The notes below the pieces were generated by a model. The model worked only from the letters and a program-made list of their open reading frames with translations, made no database searches and had not been told where the DNA came from. Position numbers and translations under genes: made by a program. A stretch of DNA of 64,000 bases from Porpolomopsis calyptriformis (lineage: Eukaryota > Basidiomycota > Agaricomycetes > Agaricales > Hygrophoraceae). The stretch's first letter is position 1. Each line of letters begins with the position of its first letter. Where the stretch lies: contig CATOCQ010000002.1 of the NCBI GenBank assembly GCA_951640195.1, positions 124,001 through 188,000 of the forward strand, read 5' to 3'. Shown piece by piece: positions 43,820 through 58,444 of the stretch.

Positions 43820-46800
43820 TTAGCTACTAGATTGCTCTGATCCTGGCTCATCTGTGTACTCTAATGAATCGGAATCGGAATCAGACTCTAAATCTGCCCG
43901 TTCCCTAGCAGCCTTGACTCTTGACTGAGATCTACCTACTATATGTCTTCCTGAACCTGAATCTTCTCTCTCCGCATCTTTCCTAGCAGCGTTCATTCTT
44001 GACCGAGTTATCCGCACACCACTCACCCCCTTTCTTCCCTCGTCTTTCTGGGCAGCCTTGGCCTTTGAGCGAGTAACCCTAACCTGTTGCTCTTTCCCGC
44101 TCTCTGAACCTGAAGGATTGTTGTCTGCTTTCTGTCTCACAGGAGGCTTTCGTTTTTGGTAGATTTTGGCAGACTTTCGGCTCCGAATAGGTGGTTTTAT
44201 CGATCTCCCCAAGGTTTCATCTAGTCGTCTCTGAAGTATATTCTTTGAAGCATGAGGCCTTTTTAGGACCTGAGTTCGTGGACGCGCAGCCACCTCTTTC
44301 CCAATTTCTTCAATCCGATAGAACTTTGAATTCGAAATAAAGTTGATCTTGCCTGATTTCATCCCCCATATGACTTGTTTCCCCTTTTTATTCGATAGGC
44401 CACCTACAGGAAGGCATTGTAACTGGCCAAATATATTGTCCAATTCACGGCAGAGCTGATCACCTTCATCCATATCCCAATCCACAAGATATTGGTGGTA
44501 AGTGGAGATATATCCTCCAGGCTGGGTGTATGGTTTCCAGACTGAATTCTCTGGGATCTGGATAGTTTGTTCAGGGAAGAAGGTTGCCCGACGTGCTGAA
44601 AATGATAGATCATGGGAGTGACTCAAAGGAAGCTTTCCTTTAAGGCCACAGCTCGAAGGAAGGAATTGGCAATGGTCAATGCCTATGATATGCTGAATCG
44701 CAGGTACCGTCCAAGTCTCCATTGCTTCCTGAACTGTGGTTGGCTTGGGTAAAACACCTGCTGATGCAAACTGCTCTGCCAGACTTAGCCACAGCTGATG
44801 CGTGAACTCAACAAACAACAGCTTTGTGTAAAGCAGTTCAGGAGCTTCCCAGTCATCATCCAACCTCCATTCCCTAAGGAAAATCTCTGGCTCGGTTTCC
44901 AACAGTTTCTGAATTCTTGACCAAGATGGATCAGGACCCCAAGGGCACGCATCTTGCTGATACATTTGAATAAGGTGATATGGCTGGTTGGCTTGAGTTG
45001 CCTGTGGCTTCTTCAAGGACTGTCCATACGCTTGGATAACCTCAGCTGGATCCTCCTCCGGTAGTTCTCTTAGAGATAGCACTCCTTTCTTCAACTTGAG
45101 GTCGTGAAGAAAGAACATTCCGAACCTCCACATTATCGAACTGAAACGAAGGTCTCGCAACACATCATTCAAGAATGTGTGCTTTATCCTTGGCGTGACC
45201 ATGGTGTGCTTAATCAGGTGGATGATAAGCGTAGCCATCATCCCATAGTTGCTTGGTCGATTTCGTGAAAGGTGTAGTTGGACGTTTTGAAACTCTGCTA
45301 GCCTTCTTGCCAACAACTTGAAAAAGAGGCTTGACTTGATCCAAATGATAGGGTCAGACGACATATAGTCTTGTGCCTGGCAATCATTAGACATTTCTAG
45401 TTTGCAGTTATTTCGCTGCTTACCTTTTCAGATGCTACATCAAGAAGCTTTATAATGGCTAACCCACTCCCTCTAACTTCTTCTCTAACGCCGAATGACT
45501 GGATTTGAGAAGATTGAAACAGCTTTTTCCAGTGATCACAGCTAGTCATGAATCGGTCATTTGTCTTGACTGCATCACAGTCATCACATAGGTAGTTCGT
45601 TTGGCCAGGAAGTCGCACCACCTCAAAGCAAAGGTTGTAGCTGGATCGGAAGCAAAGGTGTACAAGCCGACTTTTCTTCAACTTGGTTTCAGCCTGTCTC
45701 CCTCCATAAGCTCCAAACATGGCAGTATAATGGGTCATTCCTTTTTTCATCCCCATAAGGTCGTACGAGTCGTCGATCCTATCTAACCTCCACAGCCCTA
45801 CCAATGGCTCCTGATCCTCCCTAGAAGGAGGATGGTATGAAATCCCAAGATCAAGCAAGAGTTCTCCATGCGATCGGTCCTTCATATAATCCCAGTCCAT
45901 GTTAGGAATCATCGAACAGAGTGCCTGATATATATTCTCGGTTGGGTGGTGCTGCTTAGAGAGCAGTTTGATACCTCGAGCATCTACAACAAAGAAAAAG
46001 GACCCGAATCGGCCTAGGAGATCGGGCTGGTTATTTATGATGTCGCAGAGAGTGGTTCGCATGGAAGAAAATGCTTCAGGTGTGAGGGGAATGGTCTTGG
46101 TCGTACGTCTTGTCCCTATTTTCCATTGGAGATTACTGACGCTTGTAGGAAGATACTCCATAATTCCGGTGTAGTTGGCTAAAACCACTGGCAGAGCAGG
46201 CATGATCACTTGTGAGAACCACAACTCCTGTACCTCCCTTGGCATCAGAGTAGTCATTCTATGCGTTCCTGGGTCTTTCCTAATCATACGAGGGAAGAAG
46301 ACGTAGGTGTTAAATTGGCCTGATCCTTGACCCATCTGCCCGAAATGGGTATGTGGCAAGGCACTAAGTGGATACCTTTTAGACCTCTGCCTAGGATTTC
46401 GAGTGGTAGGTGGTTGTAGAACCTGGACATAGACATGATTGTTGATAGAGAATGGAGGTTTGTCGTCTAACAGTGGAAGAAGGTGAATATTGATTGGACC
46501 AATGAACTGTGGTTTATGCGTGACCCATATGACGCTGTCGATATCCACCGACACTGACACTTCTTCATCGTCCAGGTTTACTCTATCCTTCTCCAAGTCG
46601 AAGTAGATGAATTTGTTGTTGCGTGCTTTACCTTTTACAAACACACCCTGGCTCTCTGATGTCCCTTCCACCCCTCCCGCCTCATCCAACATATCCTGAG
46701 CACCCATCACAGTCACATCTGGGTTGTCCATAGCTGGTAGGGAATTCAGCACCTCAGAAGAATGAGAAGATAACGAGGATGGGTATGCAACTGGAGATGA

Positions 46801-49175
46801 TGGTAAACATCCACTTGCTTGATCACTTGAATCCCAGTGTGGAAGAAGGTGGTCATTGAGGAGAACCGGTTCCTGGTTATTGAACATAGAGAAAAAATCG
46901 GCCTGCAACCTATAGCCTCTATCCCTCCAGATACTCCAGTGCTTGCCCAATACAAGCATTCCATTGGTGTCAAAGGTCCACGTGTTTGGAATGATATCAG
47001 CTTGATCCTCGGAGCAAACCAACATAGCTGATTCGTAGTCATCAAAAGGCTGCTCATCAACGCTTGTTGCTAATGCTTCTTCACCCCCATTCCCATTTAG
47101 CTCAACCTCTGGAAGTTGGATTTCAGGTAGAGACCTTCTGGAAGGCTGAGGTGGTAGGTTGATTACAATGGAATCATCATCGTTGTCATCATTGTCATTG
47201 TCATTGTCATTGTTGTCGTCATTGCTGGCATTGCCATCCTTGTCGTGACTATCCAGAAGATGGCCTAGTTGATTAATATAGGTAGCCTCTTTAGATTGAT
47301 TATCACAGGTAATCGGAATGAGATAATACTCACACTTCATACGAGCAGTTGCAAGCGCAAGTGCTATTACCTCGAAACGCTTGAATTTTAAAAGCCCAGC
47401 CTTCATATCATTCACAACCTCAGAATTGGGTTCCATGGAATACCGAAGCAGGGTCTGAGTCTTGTTCCAGAAGTCATATGATTTTTGTACAGTTTGAAGC
47501 GCAGTGAGAAATATTCTCTCTCGCATCGCATGAACACATTGCAATTTGGGTGCAAGTGGGTGTTGGTTAATGTCTGTGGAATACATCCAACCATTATCAA
47601 AGATTTCTTGGCAAAGCGATGCCATCCAGGAACCAGTGTCGGCCTCACTCTGTTGAAATATGTATATGAATATGCTTCTTCTGTATAGAAACGAGATTTT
47701 CACCGTATTCCAATTCGGTTCGATTACTTGGGGACCTCGCTCATCCAACTCACTACCCAGGATCCACCCAAACACATTAGCAATAGCCCTCCAATAGTAG
47801 TTGCCATTCCACTCCGTCCAATCTGAGTACATATTGGTTTCGAGTGGAGCTCCATGGCTAAAAACAAGAACCTTCTCCTGCTGGTAATCAAATAAAGCTA
47901 GCCTTTGGGTTGCAGAAGATTGCCATGATAGTGGAGGGAAAAATAACACAGGCTTTTTCGGGATAGCAACGTGAGGTGGAAGAAGGAGAGTTTTATGGAT
48001 TTCGGTAGACAGGATGTCTTCTTCTTCTCTTATTACCCTGCTCACCGTTTCCGAGTCTAGATAGTAGGAATATCTCTGAGATGGCATCTGGGGTTGAATG
48101 GACATATACCATGATTTCAAAAGGTAAATTTCTATGACCGCGTGATCCAGGTGGTTTCCAGGCTTAGCAGATCCCAATGATTGACAAGCTGAAGCCCATA
48201 TCCTTGGATCTGCTAGCTTCGTGTCTAATATCCTTAATGAGTCTAATCACCACCAATAATATAAGAACATACCTATAAAAAGCTCTTGCTCAGATCGTGG
48301 TAGATTCAATCGAATGGCATTTTTTGCTAGTAAATGAGAATGAGCGCTGTCACTTTCACTGGATCCAATGAAATCTGATCCGTTATTGCTAGCTGGCGAC
48401 GATGATCGGCTTGTTGAGCTTCTAAAAGTTTAGTATTTAACCTAACATTTCGAATGATAGATTTATTCACCGGTGTCTGGTTTCAAATCGCGAGTTGTTC
48501 CTTCTAATATCCACCGAAGGCTCTGAAGGAGAGCTATAATCACTAAACCTAACCAGTATTAATACGCAAGTATCTTATGATTTCTCTTAAAATACATACC
48601 ATGCTTTCGCCACCTGGAAAATAAATAAATGTAAGTTATTATTGTCATAGGTTAATTGAGACATACAGCGTCATTATCCTTTCTACTTATTGTGTTTTGG
48701 ACCCTTGAAGGACCTGGCTGGGGACCTAAGGGAGCCAATGGAGGTATCGATATATATTGCTGATCCGAATTCTGGATGTTAAGATGATTTAGGCTAATTA
48801 ACGTTGTCTGTAATAATGTGAGCACTTTAACCTTGAAAACAGATATACACTTACTGAGTATACTGGCTTTTTGTTGATTAATATATGTTTTTTGGAAGGC
48901 ATATGTTTTTCTCCTAGCATCGGTATTGGCATTGGCATCTTCTCTGCACAAGGCATATTCAGGATATTACGTATATCACTATCATCTGAACCACTAGAAG
49001 TCGAATCCCCTTCCTGGTTTATTATGGTTTTATTAGCCTCGTAATGATTTAATTGTGTGAATCGAATTAGATACATAACTACTAGGGATAGGCTTACCTT
49101 GGCTAGTGAGGACATAGCTATGATCCTATCTATATCACTGTCATAATCTGCACCTTCATTTGCCTGGTTTGCCAT
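43820..49175 (-). CDS. Very large multi-exon protein of unknown family
   Basis: Read leftward from ATG 49175 (MANQANEGADYDSDID) through at least seven short introns to a stop at 43820, about 1,660 residues. The two long blocks are one gene: a 47-bp intron at 45377-45423 (GTAAGC...TCTAATGATTGCCAG) joins VASEK to AQDYM in phase. The N-terminal ~220 residues are acidic and Ser-rich. About residues 250-420 (SWQSSATQRLALFDYQ, KVLVFSHGAP, FQQSEADTGSWMASL) recall the spacing of a Ulp1-type fold with its catalytic His, Asp and Cys replaced; this is weak. A Cys/His cluster (YLCDDCDAV, MTSCDHW) precedes the intron. The C-terminus has three repeats of a basic motif (VRVTRSKAKAAQ, VRITRSRMNAAR, GRSQSRVKAAR), then an acidic SDSDS tail. 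Unknown function, probably nuclear. Confidence 0.75.
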
Positions 49176-49304
49176 ATTGGAGGTTAAGATCGAGAGCTAT
49201 GTTTGTGCAATAGTCGAGACAAAGTGTATCTACATTCACGTGACATATATATAGCTGTGGGAATATAATACGAATAATCAACATTGGTCCGTAGATTTAT
49301 TATT
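49176..49304. promoter_or_regulatory. Divergent promoter spanning the repeat seam
   Basis: 129 bp between the ATG of the large leftward gene (49175) and the ATG of the PHD-type gene (49305). It contains TATATATA at 49246-49253 and CACGTG at 49237-49242, both readable on either strand. The point where the 49,281-bp period restarts (49282) lies in this region. Confidence 0.55.
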
Positions 49305-50670
49305 ATGGCACCTACAACCGAGGAAAAACAATGGAAATCTGCAAAAGTCGTAGAATACCTCGAGGTTCCTAATCCAAATGATGGTGAGATATCACCTATG
49401 CCTTGTTCTATTTGTTCCGAATCAAAACTTTATAGGCTCTCCTTGCAAATTCGTTAAGAATGACTTGTAAGTGTTTATCGATAATGCTTGAATAGTAGTC
49501 ATTTGATTATTTCCCTCAAACACAGCTGCCTCATCCGTCACCTTGGCCTCCATGCAAAGGAAGAAAATAATATTATAATGGACGACTACTGGAAAGGTTT
49601 GATCCTACAAATAAGAAAAACTACTAAGGTGATACACCTGCTCAAGCTACCCTACCCAATGTTGACAATGTGCTTTAGAACAAGTATCTTGCTAAGGTTT
49701 CATGGATGTATACAGCCAAGCAGTTGTTGGAGAGAAGTGATGTTAAGGCTGATACTAAAAGGTTGCATCTCAAAACCTACTCCTTCTCCTGTCACTCTAT
49801 GTTCTTCTTACTCTTGACAGGTATATAAACACATTTGGAAAGCAAGAGCTGTGTGGCTCTGATTCTACAGATATCATTGATGCGCAAGCCTTGGAAGGTG
49901 AGGGTTATTATATCGAGAAGCAGATATAAAAGAATGAACTGAACTGAACTGAAAATTAAACTGTAGATACAATCGACATTGTTATTATTAAAAATCAGAT
50001 CGAAGATCAACCTCCAGTAACCGCGTATTACATGCGGTAAGCTTGACGATAATACCAACCCATCTATTATACTAAAATTTCTATTAGATACTTCTGGGAT
50101 GGGCATAGGCAGGCATTGAAGGTGCGTTCATTGAACTAAACATATACCCTGTAGTAATCTATTGGGTGGTAGGGCGAGCCAGAAATATGTGGCGCAACTC
50201 ACTGTTATTCACTTTGGTCCCCCGATACAGAGGAACAACGCTACTGCTGGTCCTGCAAAAGATGGTCCCATCTTACTTGCCTAGGAACCCCTGCCAACAT
50301 TACCCAGCAGCAGTATCTTAACAATCTCTATGCTATAGAGAAGTTTGCCGACACCCCAAAAATTATACTTCAAGTTGCTTTCCAACCCACAGCTAGGGGA
50401 GGTCTCACTTATTTTACAGCCGGAAATATTAGGATCGTGAACAAGGCTAGAAAGTTGCTTTCTTCACAGGAACGCAGTGTCGTCCAAGCCTCTGGATGGA
50501 TAGCTGCTCACCTCATTGAGGAGTCTCGGTTAAATATGATAGACACTGACTGGGAAAACTGGCTTGAGGCAGAATTCGGCATAGATAACACAGACTCTTA
50601 TGAGCCATTAGTCGTTACAGACCAAACATACTATACTTGCCCTCGGTGTAGCTCAGATTTGCTTATTTGA
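49305..50670 (+). CDS. PHD-finger-type protein, second copy
   Basis: Identical to the gene at 24-1389. Only in this copy is the upstream promoter visible inside the window: TATATATA lies 52-59 bp before the ATG, and the gene is divergent from the large unknown gene. Confidence 0.5.
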
Positions 50671-50742
50671 TACCTTACCATTCTTCTAGCTTATCTAATA
50701 CCTACTATCCTTCACCGTGTTACTGCTAAAAACTCAGCTATT

Positions 50743-51893
50743 ATGTTCCCCTCCACTATAAAACAAAGTGCAACAGATCTAATGGATGGAATACTGAAAG
50801 CAAAGAGAATCGTCGTGCTCTGTGGTAAATCGACCCATCATCATGTTTCATTCAAATACTTACCTACTCTCTAGGAGCAGGAATATCCGTGGCTGCAGGT
50901 ATTCCATGTTTTAGAGGACCAGACGGCTTATATACTGGCAACGCACTATCTGGATTTACCGGAGTCAACCTGACTGATCTGCTTACTAGCTCATCCCTCG
51001 TAGTGAGAAATATATGTTCAAGTGAGGATTAGTTGACCAAGTTAATGTTCTAGACCCAAAAGCAACAATCACTGCATTGTCAGCTCATTGCCACCCTTGC
51101 TGAGAAAGCGGCGATCGCACAACCCACTGCCTTCCACCATTTCCTTCGTGCTCTAGACCTCCAAGGAGTGTTACTCCGTGTTTACACTCAAAATATCGAT
51201 GGTTTGGAGCTCAAGGCTGGGTTACATATGTCCTCAGAAATTCACCCCAGTGATGGACCAGCCCGATGCATTCCATTGCATGGATCCCTAGAGGAACTAC
51301 GATGCCCTGGCTGCTCCTCCATTTTTATCCTCGAACCATACTACCCCTCTTTGAAAGAGGGCCAACTACCAGAATGCACTGAATGTCAAATCAATATGGA
51401 AAAGAGGGTAGAGCAGGGCAAACGCAGAACGACTGTGCCTCGACTCCGACCCAATATCATTCTTTACGGAGAACCACATCCTCGAGGAGAAGAAATAGCA
51501 AACGTGCAGCAAAATGATCTTGGGTTAACTACCACCCCCAGTCGCCAACTAGATCTTCTCCTTGTGGTTGGCACTAGCTTGAAAGTGAAGGGTACTACTG
51601 ACTTTATCAAGCAGTCCGCTAGAATCTTAGCAAAAAATTCCCCCAAATCCAGTTTACAAGCATCGCCTCAAGTTATATATCTCAATAATACCTTTACAAA
51701 CACAGCTACGTGGGCTGGTATATTCGACGCTTGGATAGACATGGACTGTGAAGAGTTTGCACGGTTGGCATTGAAAAGGATGGAGGAGATGATTGCGTCA
51801 GGTGAAATGCTCGAAAGCAACCACACTCAGGTTCAGGTTCTCTATGGAGACAGAAAGCTTAACTACAGACCATCATGGAGGTTATGGTCTTGA
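50743..51893 (+). CDS. Sir2-family deacetylase, second copy
   Basis: Identical to 1462-2612, including both introns and the GIPCFR variant. Confidence 0.88.
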
Positions 51894-52427
51894 TAAAATT
51901 ACTGAATTAGCATCTATTACGCTGCATGCATGTCGCATCAAACTTTCCACAAATATTAATCAACTTGTATTGCTGCATTCCAAGCTAGTTACTATATAAG
52001 TCTACTACATACGATTTGTGCTAAACCTGTGTAGACATGTTGAGCTGTGTGCAGGTGTAAATTAGCAAGTTCACATGCGCCACTCCCATCCCATTTTGGT
52101 ATGCAAATGTGATGTCACGCATAACATATCAAGTTGCTTTGATACTGTATTGATTAACTCCCAGCTATCTTGTCTGTGTATGCGTGAATATCAACTAGCT
52201 GTTATGTACTTATGAAGTGATGTGCTATGAAGTGATGTGTGAGGAGCCTAAGTAGTGATCAAGAGCTGTGACTCACACACGAAACTACTTCCAGCACCAC
52301 AATGGCTATACGCATGCGATTGAATGAATGCTTATTTTTTCACCACATCTAGATAAATTTTATGCTGATTATCTTGTTTTCATGCAGTTATCCACCCACC
52401 CCCAAATGTAACTACCCTTGGAACCAA

Positions 52428-53350
52428 ATGATGTGTTCTTCTCGATGCTTGGATGCGGATAATAATCGGTGGTCGAACGATCGCTCTCCTGTTCCACCAA
52501 GCGACACCATCTGGCTCTTTGAGGAAATCAGCCACCCTTTCACACAACCTGACTTGACCCTCAAATTGAACCAGCAAAAGCAGATCATTTTACATGCTTT
52601 TTGCAAAAGCAGAAACAAACATCGACACTACACTCTCCCTCTATCGACCACACTTCAGATCGCTCTTCTTGACCTTGAATACTGGGCGAATGTTGCTAAC
52701 CCTCATCCCAGTGCAAATCGTATCACACGTTACCTGGAAAGGCTCAGGTCTGATCTCTGGGTTGAGTTATCACAAAACCATGGCAGCTTTGGCTCTAGCT
52801 TCCAACCTAAAACGACAATACCGTGGGCAGTTAGAATGAATCACTTTTTTGGCCACTCTTTCTTCGGCAGACGGGAGTACCTTCAGAAATGCAAGGCAAA
52901 TGGGTGGACTCCATACACCCATGAAGACCCAACCTTATACCGTAAGAGGCAGCTTCTGCATACACAAGCTTCCCTTATCTCATCATGCTTTCCAATTCAA
53001 ACTACATAGAATGGCATACTTTATTCGAAACCCATACAAACTGGCTAAGCAGGGGGTTCCAGCTATGTCTCCAGCAGCTAGAATCACACACGAAACCTCC
53101 CCGGTTTGACAGAGGGCACTCTGTGACCTGTGCGCTTGCTTTGTTCCTTGGAGTTAACGGTGAGAGTAAATGAAATCAACATCTTGGCTTAGGGATGCTC
53201 TAATGCTATATGCTTCTCTTTGCTACTGGCATCAATGAAAATACAGCCCAACAGTGGGCTAACGATGTTCAGGAGAAGAATATCAACCCAGATTCCCATG
53301 GATACAGTGTAAATACATCATCACCTACCCATGAGGCTGATCTTGGGTAG
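52428..53350 (+). CDS. Unrecognised family member 1, second copy
   Basis: Identical to 3147-4069. Confidence 0.6.
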
Positions 53351-53999
53351 GTCTGTAAGACACACATGGTTCACATTCACTCATTGTGATCATTTAGTAT
53401 TTCACAGCTAGCAATGAATCTTTCAGCTGATAATGATCAGCCAGTGGGATCCCATGGTGCATTTCATTCAGATGAATTTACCAAGCTGATACTGATCCAA
53501 GATCCAAGCTGAGATAGAGGGGGGGCAGCCTCAATTCTCCGATAACAGTGTTACCATTCCTCCACGATTCGAAAGGAAGATGAAGACGAAGATGAAGACG
53601 AAGATGATAATGAAAGTTTCTTGATGTTTTTTGTTTTTTTACATGCGAACAGCAGCTGCAAGTTACCATGGGACTTACAGATCATTGTAGCCACCTTTCC
53701 TCAGCGGTATACCTCACACCTCCACAATCTGTATCCTTCACTTCAATAAATTATAATGAGGATGATGGTTTTCACCGTAATATTTATAACTCCTTCAACC
53801 AGATGAAGGAGTAGTGGAATGAATCAAATGGCAAAGAAAACGTCAGGGCTTCTTTGTCACCCTCAAACTTGAGAATATGGCATTCATTTATAGCACATGA
53901 TCTAATCCAAGTCCTGGATAGAATCATATCGTCTTTGTAGCTTTCAAACTCTTTAATCGAATAAATACCCACGTGACCCCCACACATACGTTCATTATC

Positions 54000-56679
54000 A
54001 TGGCCACCCAACCGATAGCCAACAAAGAAGGAGAGCTATTTGATGATGAGGCTTTATGGCCAGCCAAGACATCCACCCTCTTGAATAAACCGTCCAATTT
54101 CTGGCGCTTCTCAGAATTATCAACCCAAACAACATTCAAGCTCTTTTTCTACCACAACAACTCACTGCGATCTCGCGAAATACACATCCATTACCGCTCT
54201 ATCCTTGCTTTCCTTGACCTGAGTCATCGCCACAGCTGCCTTGAAGCAGAGAACCAGGTACGACATGCAGGACGAATCAAACAGTACCTCCAGAACCTCT
54301 GTTTGGCCGTGCAGCATGAGTTGTGGTTTGAGGATCGTAAACTGCTCACTCAAGCATCATTGCGATTGAAGACGGTGAAGCAATGGGCCGTCAGAGTCTA
54401 CCATTCATTTGGACACTCTCAAACAGGTCGCCAACTCTATGCCGATCGTTGCAAAAACGAGAACCGTCTGCCTTATGAAGATGACGATCCGACTCAATAT
54501 GGTGAGTAATCTTATCAATATTGGGTGCAACAGCTGATATTAAATCGCTCACTGAAGATTGGAAGAGTCACATATCCAGGGTCGTGTCATTTGGGAACGA
54601 GATGCTTGCGACCGACACTTGGTCAGACTCTCCAGCGACGGCTGGCACTTCAAGCGATGCCGCTCAAGAGAAATCTGACTCGCTGCAATATCTTATTGCG
54701 ATCGGATTCATCAACCATCCCAATGAACTGGGCCAAGGAGTGAGCGCCGCTAGTCTTCCCCAAAAACGATCTTTGTCCGATGATGAAGAACCCACGAGTC
54801 GAAAAAAACATCAACCAGCTACGATATCTGGTATGTGAAGTTATTCGCATCGCATCATCCTTATGAAGAAGAAGATAACGCATAACATCAGCACCCCTCA
54901 CCCAGAATAAGCACGACTACTTTACTTCGTTGAGGGGAGTGAACTTTCCCCAGGACGCATCCTCGATTCAATGGGCCAATGGGTCGCAAACCGTACTTCC
55001 ATGGGTTCACGTTCCGGGCCATCAAAATGCAGTCCGTCCATCATTTTGTGCTCGTTCTTGATCAGCTAACTGAAGCTTTGTTAAGGACGCTAAATTAGTT
55101 GAGGTGCTTGCCAAATCACCTGATGGTTCATCTGCAACCCATTCGATAAACAACTGGGACTTGGATGAAACTAACTATGTCGTTATCCCACCAAGAGAAC
55201 CTTCCCAACCACTTCATGCCATCGATGAAGCCGTGCGACTCCATCTCGCTAATCAGCGATGCATTATATTACAGGGTCAACATCTTGAAGGTCCGGAGAC
55301 GTTTTGTAAGGAGGAGATCGAGGCAGCAAGGGGTCCATTAAGCCAGCCAGTTCAGTGGCATGGTACGTAAAATCCATCTCTACGATTACTGTGGTTTAAT
55401 ATTGTATAGACGCAAGATTGCGTGCAGTCGGTAGGTCCAAGAAGGAGTCAGATGGCATCATCCACAGCCACTCTTCCCTGGGGGAGTTTATCGAGGCATC
55501 TGAGGATGTAGACATCTGTGGAAATATCCTGGATGCCCCTTCACTGAGAAATGCCGCCCCCTCTATTATATGGTAAGAGTGCTGAGAGCTTGTACATTGG
55601 CTTATTTCAACAAGTAACCTTAACAGTCGAATAAGTGACGAAGCACTCGCATTCCAGCTCACAAAACATGAATCATTCGCGAAGTTTTGGAAGCACCCTC
55701 CAAAGGACAAGTCGAAGCATCACAAGATGCCGAATACTCGACAAGAACTAGTCCTTCCAGGGCCACAGGTTATTCGGATGTGCACCTGGCAAATGATGCA
55801 GTGGAACCTGCTGATGCATGCTGGCTTCGTAACATTCCCCCACAAGGATGCTAACGGCTTGTGTACCTGGATCTATGCGCACGCCGGGATAAAAATTTGG
55901 GCCATTATTCGACCTAGATACACAAAAAGTCACAACTCCCGGAACAAGTTGCGCAGCCTGCACAAGGATATTTGCTTCAGTCAACTACACCAACTGAATC
56001 AACATGCTCAGATTTTCACGACGTTTCTTTCTGCAGGGGAGATTCTGTAAGTTTTTATATTATTAACGCTCTAAAAATTGATTACTCATGCTCATATATT
56101 GATTCTATGTGTCAGAATTATGCCTCCTGGCATTTGGCATGCCGTATACACCCCCACGCCAAGCTATTGTTCGGGAGGTCACTTTTATACCTATGAGACG
56201 CTTCACCTCACTGAACAATCGCGGGACTTCGACCATATGCATGGTCATTTTTCAACAAATGCAAATCACCACGTCTCAAGGTTGCTTTCTCGCATGGTTT
56301 TAGCGCTTCCACATGTCGCCAAAAGTCGAAGTGAGCACGTGAATGAATGATATCCCCTCATTTTTGTTTAAAAGCTAGCTTTCCAGAAATATATCGACGG
56401 CCATTCTTGGCGCTGGCCAGAATGATTCTCAAATCGAATGAGTACCTTTTGCCGGGTGAGCAGAAAAGGCCAGACCTTCCGATGACCGAGTGGGATGTCC
56501 TTTTTCAGGAGGAAGAAGGAGAAATCAACGAGGCCCAGAAACAGATCAAGGCGATACTAGAAAGGGCAGGAATCAGCCTGACAGCTATGGAGTCAGAAGT
56601 ACTCGTCAGTGGAGAGCATTGGATGGCGCTCAGTGAAGAAAAATGTTTATCCACCGAACTTTTTCTTCCACCGCCATAG
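54000..56679 (+). CDS. JmjC-domain protein, second copy
   Basis: Identical to 4719-7398, with intact H-x-D and distal His ligands. Confidence 0.82.
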
Positions 56680-57678
56680 GGACAGTTTCTATTCATTATC
56701 TATTGATGTGCTGCTATCATATGCCTGTACTTTGTTACAGTTTTACAATCGATACAATTGAGTTGGACTTTGATGCTCATGTCTCACGTGAAAAAAAAAA
56801 AACATACATGAATACATACATTACCTTGCCTGCGATGAAACCAATTACAACCTCATGTAACCTAGTAGATATGCCGAACACAATCTGCTTTATTTACATA
56901 TACAGAAAGGTGGCAGCTTCTGGACTCCCTATCCCTTAGGGAGATAGAGCCCCACGTTGTACTTGCGGTTAGTGTTTGGCCCAGCAGATGCGCTACACCC
57001 TTGAAGCTATTATCTCCCTCGGTTCACCCGTGTGGTTGAATGGTTGGGTCGCGTCGGTTGGCTGGGTGGGTTGCGCGCAGCTAACTCAGCCTCTGTCTCT
57101 CGTAATAGAGCTGCCTTCATTTTCTTCTTTTTATTCCGCTTCCACTTGTTTTGTTTGTAGTTTTTCCCTCGTTCAACCTGTGCTGTTGAAGTGGGAGAGA
57201 AATAAGAATAAGAATAAGTTAATAAATCAATACGCAATAAATAAATTCACGTTGAGTAGCCTGCCTACTTGGAGGTTCCGAGGTTCGTACCACGGCCACA
57301 CGTGTAGATGATTGTCTGCTATACAGTAGTCAAAGGATGCTAAGTTATCGAGCGGCTGAATGAACTAACTTGTTTGGCTGCACGATGCATGTTGGCAATG
57401 GAGCCCTAAGCCTCTGTTCGATTTCGCCTGCGAATGAAGAAGAAATCTCCTCTGTGGCTGATCATCATCATCAGTCTAGATATTTGATATCTGGTGTGGC
57501 ATGAGACCCATAGATCCCATTCACGTACCAGCTTTTGAGGTAGAATGTGCCAATGCGACATCCAATGGTGATTTATCCACATGTGTTGGGTCGATACTTA
57601 TATCGAACTCAGGGATCTTGACTGTGGCTGATCGTTTAGTCAGGATATCTGATGTAGCATGAGAGCGATGGATCCCAT

Positions 57679-58444
57679 TCACACACCAGCTTGTTGTGCC
57701 AAACAGGTGTCGCCTTTGTCGAGAAGGTCGGCTGCAGAGAGTAAAACGTTTGAAGGGCCCACAGAGATATGTTCCCTCGCTTTGTTCAGTGCGCTTGCAA
57801 GGCTGTCTATAATACGATGACCCGAATTCATCCAGGTATTTTGTTTTTTATATTTGTTGAAAATATCTGTCCATCCTATTATAGAACGTAGTATAAACCA
57901 TCAGGACTTTGGGAGCGATTCATCACGTACGATATTCCAATGGGTCGCCATGCATATAACTCTCCCAGCCCTGTTCTCTGCATGTGGTGAGATAAGCGTC
58001 ACGGTCAGGCTTTGAGTGGCCAAAGGAGTGCATCGTTCGAACGGCCCAAGGCCGGGTACTCCAAGGTTGTTCATTAAAGCTGGAAGGGGGTTCCATTGCG
58101 AAGAATTCTTCAAGGAGGTCATCCCTTAGCAGCTCTAAATAGCGCGACATCGATTTATCTCCAGAAACCAGGCTAGCCCAATATTGAAGATCAAGAAACG
58201 CAACCTGTTGGCACAGCATGAATGGCAAGGAAAAGTGGCGAGACTGATTCGTGATGATATTAAAGGCAATGAATTCCAATGGAAAATACTTCCAGCGTAT
58301 CTTTGTGTCGGAACCCATCGGTTTGAACAGGTAGTTCTTTGAATTCTCCAATTCAAATAGACACAGCCAGCTGCTTGGTTGAACCTCTGAGATGCCATCC
58401 TGCCATCTATGGGTATCGTTGAGAATAAAATCGAGATCTGCCAT
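57679..58444 (-). CDS. Unrecognised family member 3, second copy
   Basis: Identical to 8398-9163, including the phase-1 intron. Confidence 0.68.

Noticed and set aside
43820..48177. Two separate genes, split at 45397
   Set aside because: A canonical 47-bp intron at 45377-45423 joins the two frames in phase, so I treat them as one gene.
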